Made by a program: the position numbers and the translations under genes | Assembly (NCBI RefSeq): GCF_000019725.1 | Contig: NC_010505.1 | Span: 3,041,001 to 3,105,000 of the forward strand | Length of the DNA: 64,000 bases | Direction of reading: 5' to 3' | Origin: Methylobacterium radiotolerans JCM 2831 | GTDB taxonomy: Bacteria; Pseudomonadota; Alphaproteobacteria; Rhizobiales; Beijerinckiaceae | The notes under the pieces: model-generated | Told to the model about the DNA's origin: nothing | Databases searched by the model: none | Seen by the model: only the letters and a program-made list of their open reading frames with translations | Shown: in pieces, positions 51,064 through 60,159 of the stretch | How positions within the stretch are numbered: position 1 is the stretch's first letter | Layout of the letters: each line of letters starts with the position of its first letter

Positions 51064-53133
51064 TCAGGCCGCCAGCCCGCGCTTCTTCAGCAGCGGCTCG
51101 ATGCTCGGCATCCGCCCGCGGAAGGCCGTGTAGGCCTCGCGCGGATCGCGCAGGTTGCCGGCCCCGTACACGAAGGTACGCAGCCGCTTCGCCGTCTCCG
51201 GATCGAAGATGTCGCCGGCCTCGCGGAACGCGTCGAAGGCGTCCGCGTCCAGCACTTCCGACCAGAGGTAGCTGTAGTATCCGGCGGCGTAGCCGTCCCC
51301 CGAGAAGATGTGGGCGAAGTGCGGCGTGCGGTGCCGCATGCTGATCTCGGCCGGCATGCTGATCCGCCGCAGGGCCTCGGCCTCGAAGGCGGGCACGTCG
51401 AGACCGCCCTCGCCCTCCGCCGAGAGGTGCAGCGTCATGTCGACGATCGCCGAGGCGGTGTACTCCACCGTGGCGAAGCCCTGATTGAAGGTCCGCGCGG
51501 CGAGCAGCTTCCTGAGCAGGGCGTCGGGCATGGGCTCGCCCGTGCGATGGTGGCGCGCGTGGGCGCGCAGGACCTCCGGTTGCTCGAGCCAGTGCTCGTA
51601 GAGCTGCGAGGGCAGCTCGACGAAGTCGCGCGACACCGCCGTCCCGGACAGGAGCGGGTAGGTCACGTCCGAGAGCAGCCCGTGCAGGGCGTGGCCGAAC
51701 TCGTGGAACAGGGTGCGGGCGTCGTCGAACGACAGCAGCGTCGCCTCGCCGTCGGGCGCCTTGGCGAAGTTCATGACGTTGACGATGATCGGCGTGATCG
51801 GCCCGTTGAGGCGCTCCTGCGAGCGGAAGGCGCTCATCCAGGCGCCGGACCGCTTCGAGGCGCGGGCGAAATAGTCCCCCAGGAACAGGCCGACCTCGGA
51901 CCCGTCGGGATTGCCGACCCGCCAGACCCGGACATCGGGATGGTAGCGCGGCACGTCGGAGAGTTCCGTGAAGGTCAGGCCGAACAGCCGGGCGGCCGTG
52001 TCGAACGCCGCCTGGATCATCCGCTCGAGGGGCAGGTACGCCTTGATCTCGCTCTCGTCGAGGTCGTGCTCGGCGCGCCGCACCTTCTCGGCGTAGTGCC
52101 GCCAATCGTGCGCCTGCAGGGCGAAGTTGTGGCCCTCCGCCTGGATCGTGGCCTGGAGGCGATCGCGCTCCTCCGCCGCCCGCGCGCGGGCCGGCGTCCA
52201 CACGTCCCGCAGCAGCCCGGTCGCCGCGTCCGGGCTCGCCGCCATCGTGTCGTCGAGGGCGAAATGCGCGAAGCTCTCGAAGCCGAGGAGCCGCGCGCGC
52301 TCGGCGCGCAGCCGGATGATCTCCGCGATGATCGCGCGGTTATCGGTCGCGCCGCCGTTCTCGCCGCGCCTGGTCCAGGCCGCGTAGGCGCGCTCGCGCA
52401 GGTCGCGCCGCGTCGAGCAGACCAGGAACGGCTCGATCAGCGAGCGGGACAGGGTGACGACGTGCCCGTCGAGGCCGCGCTCCCTCGCGGCGCTCTCGGT
52501 CGCGGCCCGCAGGAACGGCGGCAGGCCGGCCAGGTCCTCCTCGCCCTGCAGCGGCAGGATGAAGCTGCTCTCGTCGGCCAGGAGGTTCTGACTGAACGTC
52601 GTCCCGAGCTCCGACATGCGCGCCGCGATCTCGGCGATGCGGGCCTTGTCCTCGAGCCCGAGATCCGCCCCCGACCGGCGGAAGCGGATCCGGTACCGGT
52701 CGAGGACCCGCCGCTCCTCCGCACCGAGCCCCCCGGCGTCGATCGCCGAGATCCGGGCCCAGAGCTCGGGGTTGAGGTAGATGGCGCTCCCGTGCCGGGC
52801 GAGTTTGGGCCCGATCTCCCGCTCGATGGCCTGCAACTCCGGGTTGGTGTGGCTGCCGGTCAGATTGTAGAACACGCCGGCGACGCGCTCGAGGGCGAGG
52901 CCGGCCCGCTCCATCGCCGCGACGGTGTTGGCGAAGGTGGCCGGCGCGGTCTGGCCGGCGATGGCGCGGATCTCGGAATCGTGCGCGGCGAGCGCGGCCT
53001 CGAACGCGGGTCCGTAGTGCTCCGGCCGGATCCGCTCGAACGGCGGCAGGCCGTGCGGGGTGCTCCACTGCGCTTCGCGGAAGGGATTGTCCTGCGGCAG
53101 GCTCGGGAGCCCGGCATCAGCTGCGTCCGACAT
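51064..53133 (-). CDS. dcp: M3-family peptidyl-dipeptidase Dcp
   Basis: A 689-residue zinc metallopeptidase that removes C-terminal dipeptides from short peptides. The zinc site LFHEFGHALHGLL is near residue 472 (HExxH), with the third ligand Glu further on. FYNLTGSHTNPELQ, IYLNPELWARI and PPFERIRPEHYGPAF in the N-terminal helical part match Dcp rather than oligopeptidase A. No signal peptide is seen, so it should be cytoplasmic. Not linked to its neighbours. Confidence 0.93.
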   Translation of the reverse strand: MSDAADAGLPSLPQDNPFREAQWSTPHGLPPFERIRPEHYGPAFEAALAAHDSEIRAIAGQTAPATFANTVAAMERAGLALERVAGVFYNLTGSHTNPELQAIEREIGPKLARHGSAIYLNPELWARISAIDAGGLGAEERRVLDRYRIRFRRSGADLGLEDKARIAEIAARMSELGTTFSQNLLADESSFILPLQGEEDLAGLPPFLRAATESAARERGLDGHVVTLSRSLIEPFLVCSTRRDLRERAYAAWTRRGENGGATDNRAIIAEIIRLRAERARLLGFESFAHFALDDTMAASPDAATGLLRDVWTPARARAAEERDRLQATIQAEGHNFALQAHDWRHYAEKVRRAEHDLDESEIKAYLPLERMIQAAFDTAARLFGLTFTELSDVPRYHPDVRVWRVGNPDGSEVGLFLGDYFARASKRSGAWMSAFRSQERLNGPITPIIVNVMNFAKAPDGEATLLSFDDARTLFHEFGHALHGLLSDVTYPLLSGTAVSRDFVELPSQLYEHWLEQPEVLRAHARHHRTGEPMPDALLRKLLAARTFNQGFATVEYTASAIVDMTLHLSAEGEGGLDVPAFEAEALRRISMPAEISMRHRTPHFAHIFSGDGYAAGYYSYLWSEVLDADAFDAFREAGDIFDPETAKRLRTFVYGAGNLRDPREAYTAFRGRMPSIEPLLKKRGLAA

Positions 53134-53294
53134 GCAGTCCTCAAATCTACGTCCACGCGACAGCGCGTTCGTCTGCGCCGCCGGTGCGCCGACATGGGGT
53201 GTGCCGGCGCGATCTGGAAGACAGTGGTCCGATCGGCGCGGCCGTCAACCGGGTCCGGGCGATCCGAATGACGTCTCGCTCGTTGTAGAGGCCA

Positions 53295-54299
53295 ATGCCC
53301 ACGCTTCGAGGCCCCATGCCGGGACGCAGCCTATCGACCCTCCGACCCGCGCTGGTTCTCGCGGGCGGTGCCCTCGCCGCGGGGCTTGCCTTCCCGGTAT
53401 CGCCGGTCCGCGCTATCGAGGCGCCGGCGGCCACCGTGCCGACGCCCCCGCCCCTGCCGCCGGAGCGTCCTGAGGCGCTGAAGCCGCCCGTCGCCGATCC
53501 GGCGCCGCCGACGCCGCCCGCGCGGCCGCCGGAGCTGAAACCGGCCGTGGCTGAGCCGAGCAAGGAACCGGTCCGGGAGCCGTCGAGGGAGACCGGCCGC
53601 GAGAAGCCCTCGGACGCCGCTCAGGAAACCGGGAAGGACGCCGGCAAGGACGCCGCCAGAGAGGCCGCCAAGCCGGAGATCCCGTCACCGCCGCCGGCAC
53701 CGCCCGAGCGGCCGCCGGAGCTGTCGGGCGCGGCCGCCCTGGCCCTCAAGGTGACGCCGCCGGACGACAGCGCCTGCCGGACGCGCCTCAAGCGCCTCGG
53801 CGTCGACTTCGAGCCGCTGCCGCCGATCTCAGAAGGCCAGTGCACCGCGCCGCTGCCGCTCAAGGTGACGAAGTTCGCCGACGGCGTGGCCCTGCCGCAG
53901 GGCGCCACGCTGACTTGCCGGACCGCCGAGGCGCTGGCGCGCTGGGTCACCGAGGTTCAGGTCGAGGCCGAGCGGACGCTGAAGCATCCGGTGACCGCGC
54001 TCGAGCTCGGCGGCTCCTATGTCTGCCGCGGGCAGAACCACGACGTCGACGCCAAGCTCAGCGAGCACGCCTTCGCCAACGCCGCCGACATCATGGGCTT
54101 CGCCTTCGCGGGACGCGCGAATATCCCCGTGAAGGCGATGCCGGACGGTTCCGAAGAGGCACAGTTCCTCGGCGCGGTGCGCGCCAAGGCGTGCGGCTTC
54201 TTCCGCACCGTCCTCGGCCCGGGATCGAACGCCGCCCACGCCAATCATTTCCATCTCGACGAGCGCGAGCGCAACGCCGGTCACCGCTTGTGCCAGTAG
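53295..54299 (+). CDS. Extensin-like family protein, exported, proline-rich
   Basis: A 334-residue protein with the bacterial extensin-like C-terminal domain from about residue 165 to the end: DSACRTRLKRLGVDFEP, GSYVCRGQNHDVDAKLSEHA and HANHFHLDERERNAGHRLC. The His and Asp residues resemble those of LAS-type peptidoglycan peptidases. The N-terminus has a hydrophobic export segment, LVLAGGALAAGLAFPV near 20-36. A long Pro/Ala/Glu/Lys linker (about 45-160) with EPVREPSRETGREKP blocks lies between. An internal ATG at 53316 is an alternative start. It precedes a YkuD transpeptidase gene by 64 bp, so both likely act on the cell wall. Confidence 0.85.
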   Translation: MPTLRGPMPGRSLSTLRPALVLAGGALAAGLAFPVSPVRAIEAPAATVPTPPPLPPERPEALKPPVADPAPPTPPARPPELKPAVAEPSKEPVREPSRETGREKPSDAAQETGKDAGKDAAREAAKPEIPSPPPAPPERPPELSGAAALALKVTPPDDSACRTRLKRLGVDFEPLPPISEGQCTAPLPLKVTKFADGVALPQGATLTCRTAEALARWVTEVQVEAERTLKHPVTALELGGSYVCRGQNHDVDAKLSEHAFANAADIMGFAFAGRANIPVKAMPDGSEEAQFLGAVRAKACGFFRTVLGPGSNAAHANHFHLDERERNAGHRLCQ

Positions 54300-54363
54300 A
54301 GCCGCGTGGAACGTTCCCGCAGATCCGGCATTTCTCGGCTCGGGAGCGCCTCCGCTCCCCGGA

Positions 54364-55488
54364 ATGACGACGACGATGATCCCGAAACCTTGGCTGTCGG
54401 TCAGCGCGGCACTGCTGGCGAGTTGTCTGGCCGCGCACGGCGCGACGGCGCGGACCGGGAAAGGCCAGAAGGCCGAGACGGCCGAGCCGCCGGCGCTGAC
54501 CGCCGAGGCGGTGAACGCCGCGACCCTGTCACAGACGGGCGCCGGGAAGACCGAGGGCGCGAAGCCGGACGCGAAGAAGCGTCGGGCCAAGTCGTCCGAT
54601 GAGAAGGCCGATCCGCTGATCGTCAAAGCCCAGGTGCTGCTCGATCGCGCGCATTTCTATCCCGGCGCGATCGACGGTCGGAAAGGCGACAACTACCGGC
54701 ACGCCCTCTCGGCCTTCGCGGTGGCTCAGGGATTGCCCGCCAGCGAGGATCTGACGCCCGAGATCTGGGACAAGCTCCAGGCGACCAGCGATAAGCCCGC
54801 GGTCACGGACTACACGCTCACCGAGAGCGACGCCGCGGGCCCCTATGTCGAGCGGATCCCGCCCAAGATGGAGGAGCAGGCCGAGCTCAAGACGCTGGGC
54901 TACACCAACCCCCGCGAGATGCTGGCCGAGCGGTTCCACATGAGCCGCGACCTCGTCAGCGCGCTTAATCCCGGCAAGCCCCTCGACAAGGCCGGCACCA
55001 CCATCGCGGTGGCGGCGGTCGAGCCGATGGGGACGGACAAACCGAAGGCCAAGGATCTGCCGCAGGAGCCGAAGGTCGAGCGCATCGAGGTGGACAAGAC
55101 GAGCCGCGACGTTCGCGCGTTCGGCGCCGACGGAAAGCTCCTGGCCTACTATCCCGCGTCGATCGGCAGTTCCGAGAAGCCGGCACCGAGCGGCGAGACC
55201 AAGGTGAAGGGCGTCGCGTTCGACCCCGACTACACCTACAACCCGAAATACGCTTTCAAGGGCGTGAAAGCGCAGCACAAGTTCACCATCCAGTCGGGGC
55301 CCAACAATCCGGTCGGCCTGGTTTGGATCGATCTGGCGATTCCGAGCTACGGGATCCACGGGACGCCTGAGCCCGAGAAGGTTGGGAAGACCGAGTCTCA
55401 CGGCTGCATCCGCCTGACGAACTGGAATGCCCGCGACCTCGCCGCGCATGTGACACGAGGTGCCAAGGTCAGCTTCAAGGACGACTGA
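54364..55488 (+). CDS. L,D-transpeptidase with peptidoglycan-binding domain (YkuD)
   Basis: A 374-residue exported enzyme. The N-terminal export segment WLSVSAALLASCLAAHGATA is near residue 10-30. The peptidoglycan-binding PGBD-1 domain covers about residues 80-145 (LIVKAQVLLDRAHFYPGAID, with GLPASEDLTPEIWDKL). The YkuD catalytic domain starts about residue 240 (RIEVDKTSRDVRAFG) and ends with YGIHGTPEPEKVGKTESHGC near 335-352, whose final Cys is the nucleophile, followed by IRLTNWNARDLA. It adds to the 34612 gene to give two L,D-transpeptidases in the window. ATG at 54364 or 54376. Confidence 0.9.
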   Translation: MTTTMIPKPWLSVSAALLASCLAAHGATARTGKGQKAETAEPPALTAEAVNAATLSQTGAGKTEGAKPDAKKRRAKSSDEKADPLIVKAQVLLDRAHFYPGAIDGRKGDNYRHALSAFAVAQGLPASEDLTPEIWDKLQATSDKPAVTDYTLTESDAAGPYVERIPPKMEEQAELKTLGYTNPREMLAERFHMSRDLVSALNPGKPLDKAGTTIAVAAVEPMGTDKPKAKDLPQEPKVERIEVDKTSRDVRAFGADGKLLAYYPASIGSSEKPAPSGETKVKGVAFDPDYTYNPKYAFKGVKAQHKFTIQSGPNNPVGLVWIDLAIPSYGIHGTPEPEKVGKTESHGCIRLTNWNARDLAAHVTRGAKVSFKDD

Positions 55489-55758
55489 GGTGATGCGCGG
55501 CGCGGCCCCGGGCCGCCCTCGCGGCGCCGTCAGCACAAAAATGTATCATCGGTTAACATACCGCCCGGTCTGGGTGTCGGAACGGGCCAGGAACGCTTGA
55601 CACATTGCGCATTACGGGCGACGCCTCAGGTTGTCTCGCGGGCTGACCCTCGGGCCGCGTTCACCCTTCCGGACGCTGCTCACGCGGTGCGCAAGGCCTG
55701 ACCAACCGCATGGCAAGATCCCCGGCGACGGGGGCATTCGAAGGGAAGACGGCCCGGC

Positions 55759-56148
55759 GTGATTGCTGACCCCAACGACGACGTCCTCAACGGCGTCCGT
55801 GTTCTCGTCGTCGAGGACGAGGCCGCGATCTCGATGCTGCTGGAGGACATGCTCCTCGATTTCGGCTGTGCCGTGGTCGGGCCGGCCGCGCGTCTCTCCT
55901 CGGCGCTCGAGATGGCGTCGCAGGAGGCGTTCGAGGTCGCCATTCTCGACGTGAACGTGGCGGGCGAGCCGATCTACCCGGTGGCCGAGGCCATCGCCAA
56001 GCGCGATCTGCCGCTGGTCTTCTCGACCGGCTACGGCGGCGCCGGCATCCGCGAGCCGTTCCGCGACAGGCCCGTGGTCCAGAAGCCGTTCAGCCAGGCC
56101 GACCTGAAGCGCACCCTGATCGGGGCGATCCGCGCGGCCCGCGACTGA
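55759..56148 (+). CDS. Single-domain response regulator (CheY-like)
   Basis: A 129-residue receiver with no output domain. The phospho-acceptor pocket is intact: acidic pair in VLVVEDEAAISMLLED near residue 17, Asp in VAILDVNVAGEP near 63, Thr in VFSTGYGGAG and Lys in VVQKPFSQADLK near 110. GTG start at 55759. It stands alone, with no kinase gene in view; such proteins often shuttle signals in alphaproteobacterial two-component networks. The 270-bp gap before it contains a small GCGGCC/GGCCGC hairpin at 55502-55516 after the transpeptidase and a TTGACA hexamer at 55597, without a clear -10 element. Confidence 0.9.
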   Translation: MIADPNDDVLNGVRVLVVEDEAAISMLLEDMLLDFGCAVVGPAARLSSALEMASQEAFEVAILDVNVAGEPIYPVAEAIAKRDLPLVFSTGYGGAGIREPFRDRPVVQKPFSQADLKRTLIGAIRAARD

Positions 56149-56186
56149 GAGCGGGGCGTTCGCGCAGGCAGGCTGAGGTCCCCGCG

Positions 56187-56576
56187 TCAGAGCCCCTCGA
56201 TCGTGAAGACCCGCTCGACATGGGCGGGCCAGGCCCAATGCCCGACGAACACGGCGTCGGCCCGGAACGTCGCTCCGGCGCACCAGGCATTGCGACCGAT
56301 CCAGGCCCGGACCGCGCGGGAGAATCGCCGCCGCTTGGCGCCGTCGATCGCCTCCCGGGCATCGTCGCGCTTCGCCCGCGCCTTGACCTCCACGAAGACG
56401 ACGGTGTTCCAGCGCCGGACGACGAGATCGATCTCGCCGCCCGCGACGCTGACGCGCCGCCCGATCGGCCAGTAGCCTTTCAGCATCAGCGCGGCGAGCG
56501 CCAACCACTCGGCCCGGTGGCCGAACCGATAGGCGGCGCGGCGCCGGTCGGCCCCGTCCGGCAGAGCCCCGGTCAT
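56187..56576 (-). CDS. yraN: YraN/UPF0102 family endonuclease-like protein
   Basis: A 129-residue restriction-endonuclease-fold protein. The family motif GGEIDLVVRRWNTVVFVEVK near residues 46-65 has the Asp and the ExK of a nuclease site. R(R)AAYRFGHRAEWLALAAL precedes it. Its ATG overlaps the rsmI stop by 4 bp. In E. coli yraN lies next to rsmI and lpoA, and here the same three families adjoin. Confidence 0.9.
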   Translation of the reverse strand: MTGALPDGADRRRAAYRFGHRAEWLALAALMLKGYWPIGRRVSVAGGEIDLVVRRWNTVVFVEVKARAKRDDAREAIDGAKRRRFSRAVRAWIGRNAWCAGATFRADAVFVGHWAWPAHVERVFTIEGL

Positions 56577-57562
56577 CCCGGGTCCCGCGCCAGCGCCAGC
56601 GCGCGCGCGTAGACGAGGCGCCGCGGCTGCCCGGTCTCGTCGGACACGAGGCTGGCGGCATCCTTGATCGAGTGCCGCTCCAGGGCCGCCAGGATCAGGG
56701 CGTCGAGGGCGGCGTCCGTGTCCGCGGTCCGCTCCGGCGCCGTCGCCGCACCGATGATCACCACGATCTCCCCCTTCGGCGGTCCTTCCTGGGCGAAGCG
56801 CGCGCTCAGGCTGCCCAGCGTATCGCGCCGGATGGTTTCGTAGAGCTTGGTCAGCTCGCGGGTCACGGCGGCGGGCCGCTCCGAACCGAGCACCGCGGCG
56901 GCGTCCGCCAGCATGTCGGGCAGGCGATGCGGCGACTCGAACAGGACCAGCGTGCCGGGAACCTGGAGCAGCGCCTCGAGGCGGTTGCGCCGCGCTCCGG
57001 CCTTCTGCGGCAGGAAGCCCTCGAAGAAGAAGCGATCCGTCGGCAGGCCCGCCGCGACCAGCGCCGTCATCACCGCGGATGGCCCCGGGACGGGCGTGAT
57101 GGCGATCCCGGCCTCGATGGCGGCCTGGACCAGCTTGTAGCCGGGATCCGAGACGAGCGGGGTCCCGGCATCCGAGACCAGCGCCAGGGCCTCGCCGGCG
57201 CGCAGCCGCGCCACCATCCGCTCGCGCACCGCGTCGTTGGAATGCTCGTGATAGGCCAGGAGCGGCGTCGTGATCCCGTAATGCGCCAGCAGGTTCCGGG
57301 TGACGCGGGTGTCCTCGGCCAGGACCGCGTCGGCCGCCGCCAGGGTGGCCAGCGCCCGGATGGTGATGTCGCGCAGGTTCCCGATCGGGGTCGCCACGAT
57401 GTGCAGGCCCGGGGACAGGGGCTCTGTCTCGCTCGCGAGCCCGAAGGCCGTGAAGGTCGTGCTGCGCGGCCGGTCGGGGGCGAGCTTCTGTGACGGAGCT
57501 CGGGTCGAGGCGGCGGGCCCCGGGTCGTCGAATCTGCGGGTCATCGCCGGCGATCTTGCCAC
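56573..57562 (-). CDS. rsmI: 16S rRNA (cytidine-2'-O)-methyltransferase RsmI
   Basis: A 329-residue SAM-dependent enzyme that methylates the ribose of C1402 in 16S rRNA. The tetrapyrrole-methylase fold begins LHIVATPIGNLRDITIRAL near residue 53. AEDTRVTRNLLAHYG, LVSDAGTPLVSDPGY and PVPGPSAVMTAL near 85-165 form the SAM site, and FEGFLPQKAGARRNRL follows. The first 45 residues are a polar extension; ATG at 57544 inside it is an alternative start. Operon with yraN; divergent from the LpoA-like lipoprotein across about 116 bp. Confidence 0.93.
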   Translation of the reverse strand: MARSPAMTRRFDDPGPAASTRAPSQKLAPDRPRSTTFTAFGLASETEPLSPGLHIVATPIGNLRDITIRALATLAAADAVLAEDTRVTRNLLAHYGITTPLLAYHEHSNDAVRERMVARLRAGEALALVSDAGTPLVSDPGYKLVQAAIEAGIAITPVPGPSAVMTALVAAGLPTDRFFFEGFLPQKAGARRNRLEALLQVPGTLVLFESPHRLPDMLADAAAVLGSERPAAVTRELTKLYETIRRDTLGSLSARFAQEGPPKGEIVVIIGAATAPERTADTDAALDALILAALERHSIKDAASLVSDETGQPRRLVYARALALARDPG

Positions 57563-57678
57563 ACCCGCCGCCTCTCGTCGCGGCGGGGCCGCGCGACCGG
57601 GGGCAAGTCCGGGCCGCCGCGTTTACATTTGGGATCGTGCCGGTCAGGCTGCGGAGCCTGCCCGAAGGAGTACGCGCC

Positions 57679-58944
57679 ATGGCGCGCCCGACAAGCGCGC
57701 GGGACCGTCTCGTGCGTGTCACCGCCCCGACCGCCGCGCTCTGCGCCGTCCTGCTGTCGCTCGGTGGCTGCATCGGCAGCGACCTCGCCCGGCGCGCGAC
57801 CGGGCCGCAGGCCGAGCTGACCCCGCCGGCCGCCGTGCCGGGCGCGCCGGGCCCCGCGCCCACGCCGGCGCCGATGCCGGCCGCTGGCGGCGGCGGGCGC
57901 ATCGGCGCGGGTTCGGTGAAGGTGGCCCTGGTGCTGCCGCTGACCGGCCAGGGTTCGACGGTGGGTGCCGCCATGCGCGACGCGGCGCAGCTCGCCTACG
58001 ACGAGGCCCAGCAGCCCGACCTGACGCTCCTCGTCGAGGACGACCGGGGCAGTCCGGACGGCGCCCGGGAGGCGACCCAGGAAGCGCTGCGCCAGGGCGC
58101 CGAGATCGTCCTCGGCCCGCTCTTCGCCGGCAGCGTCCAGGCCGCCGCCGCCGTCGCCAGGACCGCCGGCAAGCCGGTGATCGGCTTCTCCACGGACGCG
58201 ACCGTGGCGAATTCGGGCGTCTACCTGCTGAGCTTCCTGCCGCAGCCGGAGGTGGACCGCGTCATCGAGGACGCGGTCGCCGGCGGGAAGCGGTCCTTCG
58301 CGGCGCTGATCCCGGAGACGGCCTACGGCAACGCGGTCGAGGCGGAGTTCCGGGAGGTCGTCGCCCGGAAGGGCGCGCGGGTCGCCGCCGTCGAGCGCTA
58401 CCCGGCGGGCGCGCCCGTCCCGGCGGTGGAGCGGCTCGCGCGGGTGATCGCCGGGCCCGGCGCCACCGCCGACGCGCTGTTCATCCCGGAGACCGCCGAC
58501 GCGATGCCGACCGTGGCGGCCGCGCTGACGAAGGCGGGCTTCTCGCCGGCCCGGGTGCGCCCCCTCGGCACTGCCCTCTGGAACGAGCCGTCACTCTTCG
58601 CGCTGCCCGCCCTGCAGGGCGGCCGCTTCGCCTCGCCGGACCGCGTCGGCTTCTCGAATTTCAGCGCGCGCTACCAGGCGCGGTTCGGCACCGTCCCGCC
58701 CCGGGTGGCCTCCCTCGCCTACGACGCGGTGCTCCTCGCGGCGGCCCTGTCGCGGCGGTACGGCTCGCAGCGCTTCGCCGAGGCCACCCTGACCAACAGC
58801 CTGGGCTTCGCCGGCGTCGACGGGACGTTCCGGTTCCGGCCGGACGGTCAGAGCGACCGGTCCCTCGCGGTCTACGAGATCCGCAACAACGCCGCGACGC
58901 CCGTCAGCCCCGCGCCCCGGGTCCTCGCGAAGCCCGCGATCTGA
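57679..58944 (+). CDS. Penicillin-binding protein activator-like lipoprotein (LpoA/periplasmic-binding fold)
   Basis: A 421-residue lipoprotein. The signal peptide ends in the lipobox SLGGC with Cys31. A Pro/Ala linker spans about residues 45-75. The rest is a type-1 periplasmic-binding (LivK-like) domain: VKVALVLPLTGQGSTVGAAM near 82, TLLVEDDRGSPDGAREAT, and FAALIPETAYGNAVEAEF near 210. In E. coli LpoA, which activates PBP1A, carries this fold and lies beside rsmI and yraN, so a role in peptidoglycan synthesis is likely. ATG at 57679 follows AAGGAG by 8 nt. An amino-acid receptor role is the alternative. Confidence 0.8.
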   Translation: MARPTSARDRLVRVTAPTAALCAVLLSLGGCIGSDLARRATGPQAELTPPAAVPGAPGPAPTPAPMPAAGGGGRIGAGSVKVALVLPLTGQGSTVGAAMRDAAQLAYDEAQQPDLTLLVEDDRGSPDGAREATQEALRQGAEIVLGPLFAGSVQAAAAVARTAGKPVIGFSTDATVANSGVYLLSFLPQPEVDRVIEDAVAGGKRSFAALIPETAYGNAVEAEFREVVARKGARVAAVERYPAGAPVPAVERLARVIAGPGATADALFIPETADAMPTVAAALTKAGFSPARVRPLGTALWNEPSLFALPALQGGRFASPDRVGFSNFSARYQARFGTVPPRVASLAYDAVLLAAALSRRYGSQRFAEATLTNSLGFAGVDGTFRFRPDGQSDRSLAVYEIRNNAATPVSPAPRVLAKPAI

Positions 58945-60120
58945 TCAGGCGGCGAGTTCGGCGACCAGCGCGTTCAGCACCGGCGCGCCCCGCGCCGTGG
59001 CGGCGATGCGGCCGCCGGGCAGCCGCTCCAGCAGGCCGTCCCCGATCAGCATGCCGATCCGGTTGCCGTTCAGCGGCCGTCCCTTGAGGGCCGCGTAGGT
59101 GTCGGGATCGATCCCCTCGCGCAGGCGCAGGCCCATCACCAGGAACTCGTCGGCCTGATCGGCTGCGGTGAGGATCTCGGTCTCGACGATCCCGTGGCCC
59201 TCGGCCTCGACCCGGGCGAGCCACGCCTCGGGCGATCGCTCCGTCACGGTTCCGAGCCGGCCCCCGGGCGTCACGAGCCGCCCGTGGGCGCCCGGACCGA
59301 TGCCGGCGTACTCGCCGTAGCGCCAGTAGAGCAGGTTGTGCCGCGATTCGGCGCCGGGCCGCGCGTGGTTCGAGATCTCGTAGGCCGGAAGGCCGGCCCT
59401 CGCGCAGAGATCCTGGGTGACGTCGTAGAGGGCGCGGCCGACCTCGTCGTCCGGCGTCACCAGCTTGCCGGCGGCGGCGAGCCCGTGGAACGGTGTCCCG
59501 GGCTCGATGGTGAGCTGGTAGAGCGAGAGGTGCTCCGCGGCCCGCGCGAGCGCCTCGGCGAGCTCCGCCCGCCACAGCGCCGGCGTCTGGCCGGGCCGCG
59601 CGTAGATCAGGTCGAAGGAGGTCCGCGCGAAGGCCGACTGCGCCAGGGCGATCGCGTCCAGGGCCTGTGCCGTGTCGTGCAGGCGCCCCAGGGTCCGCAG
59701 CGAGGCATCGTCGAGGGCCTGGATGCCGAGCGACACACGGTTGACCCCGGCCGCGCGGTAGCCGTGGAAGCGGCCGGCCTCGACACTCGACGGGTTGGCC
59801 TCGAGGGTCACTTCCGCGTCCGGCGCGACCGCCCAGTGGGCCGCGACCGCGTCGAGCAGGCCGGCCACGGTCGCGGGCTGCATCAGCGAGGGCGTGCCGC
59901 CGCCGAGGAAGATGCTGGTGACGGTGCGGCCCGGCGTGCGGGCGGCATTGTGGGCGATCTCGGCGCGGAAGGCGGCGAGGAAGCGGGGCTCGTCCACGCC
60001 CGCGCGGCGGACGTGGCTGTTGAAGTCGCAGTACGGGCACTTCGCGGCGCAGAAGGGCCAGTGCAGGTAGATCCCGAAGCCCGCGTCGCGGGTCGGATGG
60101 TCCGGGCCGGTCGATGACAT
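58945..60120 (-). CDS. hemW: Heme chaperone HemW / radical SAM coproporphyrinogen oxidase-like protein
   Basis: A 391-residue radical SAM enzyme. The cluster motif is C24-x3-C28-x2-C31 in HWPFCAAKCPYCDFNSH. SIFLGGGTPSLM near residue 72 and TLEANPSSVE near 100 complete the SAM site. NRVSLGIQALDDASLRTLGR and a C-terminal HemN-type domain follow. True oxygen-independent HemN has a longer N-terminus with an extra Cys, so HemW is the better call. Its stop is directly adjacent to the stop of the LpoA-like gene. Confidence 0.9.
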   Translation of the reverse strand: MSSTGPDHPTRDAGFGIYLHWPFCAAKCPYCDFNSHVRRAGVDEPRFLAAFRAEIAHNAARTPGRTVTSIFLGGGTPSLMQPATVAGLLDAVAAHWAVAPDAEVTLEANPSSVEAGRFHGYRAAGVNRVSLGIQALDDASLRTLGRLHDTAQALDAIALAQSAFARTSFDLIYARPGQTPALWRAELAEALARAAEHLSLYQLTIEPGTPFHGLAAAGKLVTPDDEVGRALYDVTQDLCARAGLPAYEISNHARPGAESRHNLLYWRYGEYAGIGPGAHGRLVTPGGRLGTVTERSPEAWLARVEAEGHGIVETEILTAADQADEFLVMGLRLREGIDPDTYAALKGRPLNGNRIGMLIGDGLLERLPGGRIAATARGAPVLNALVAELAA

Positions 60121-60159
60121 GATGGCGGGGATGTGAGCGCCCGCGCCCCGTTTGGCAAA

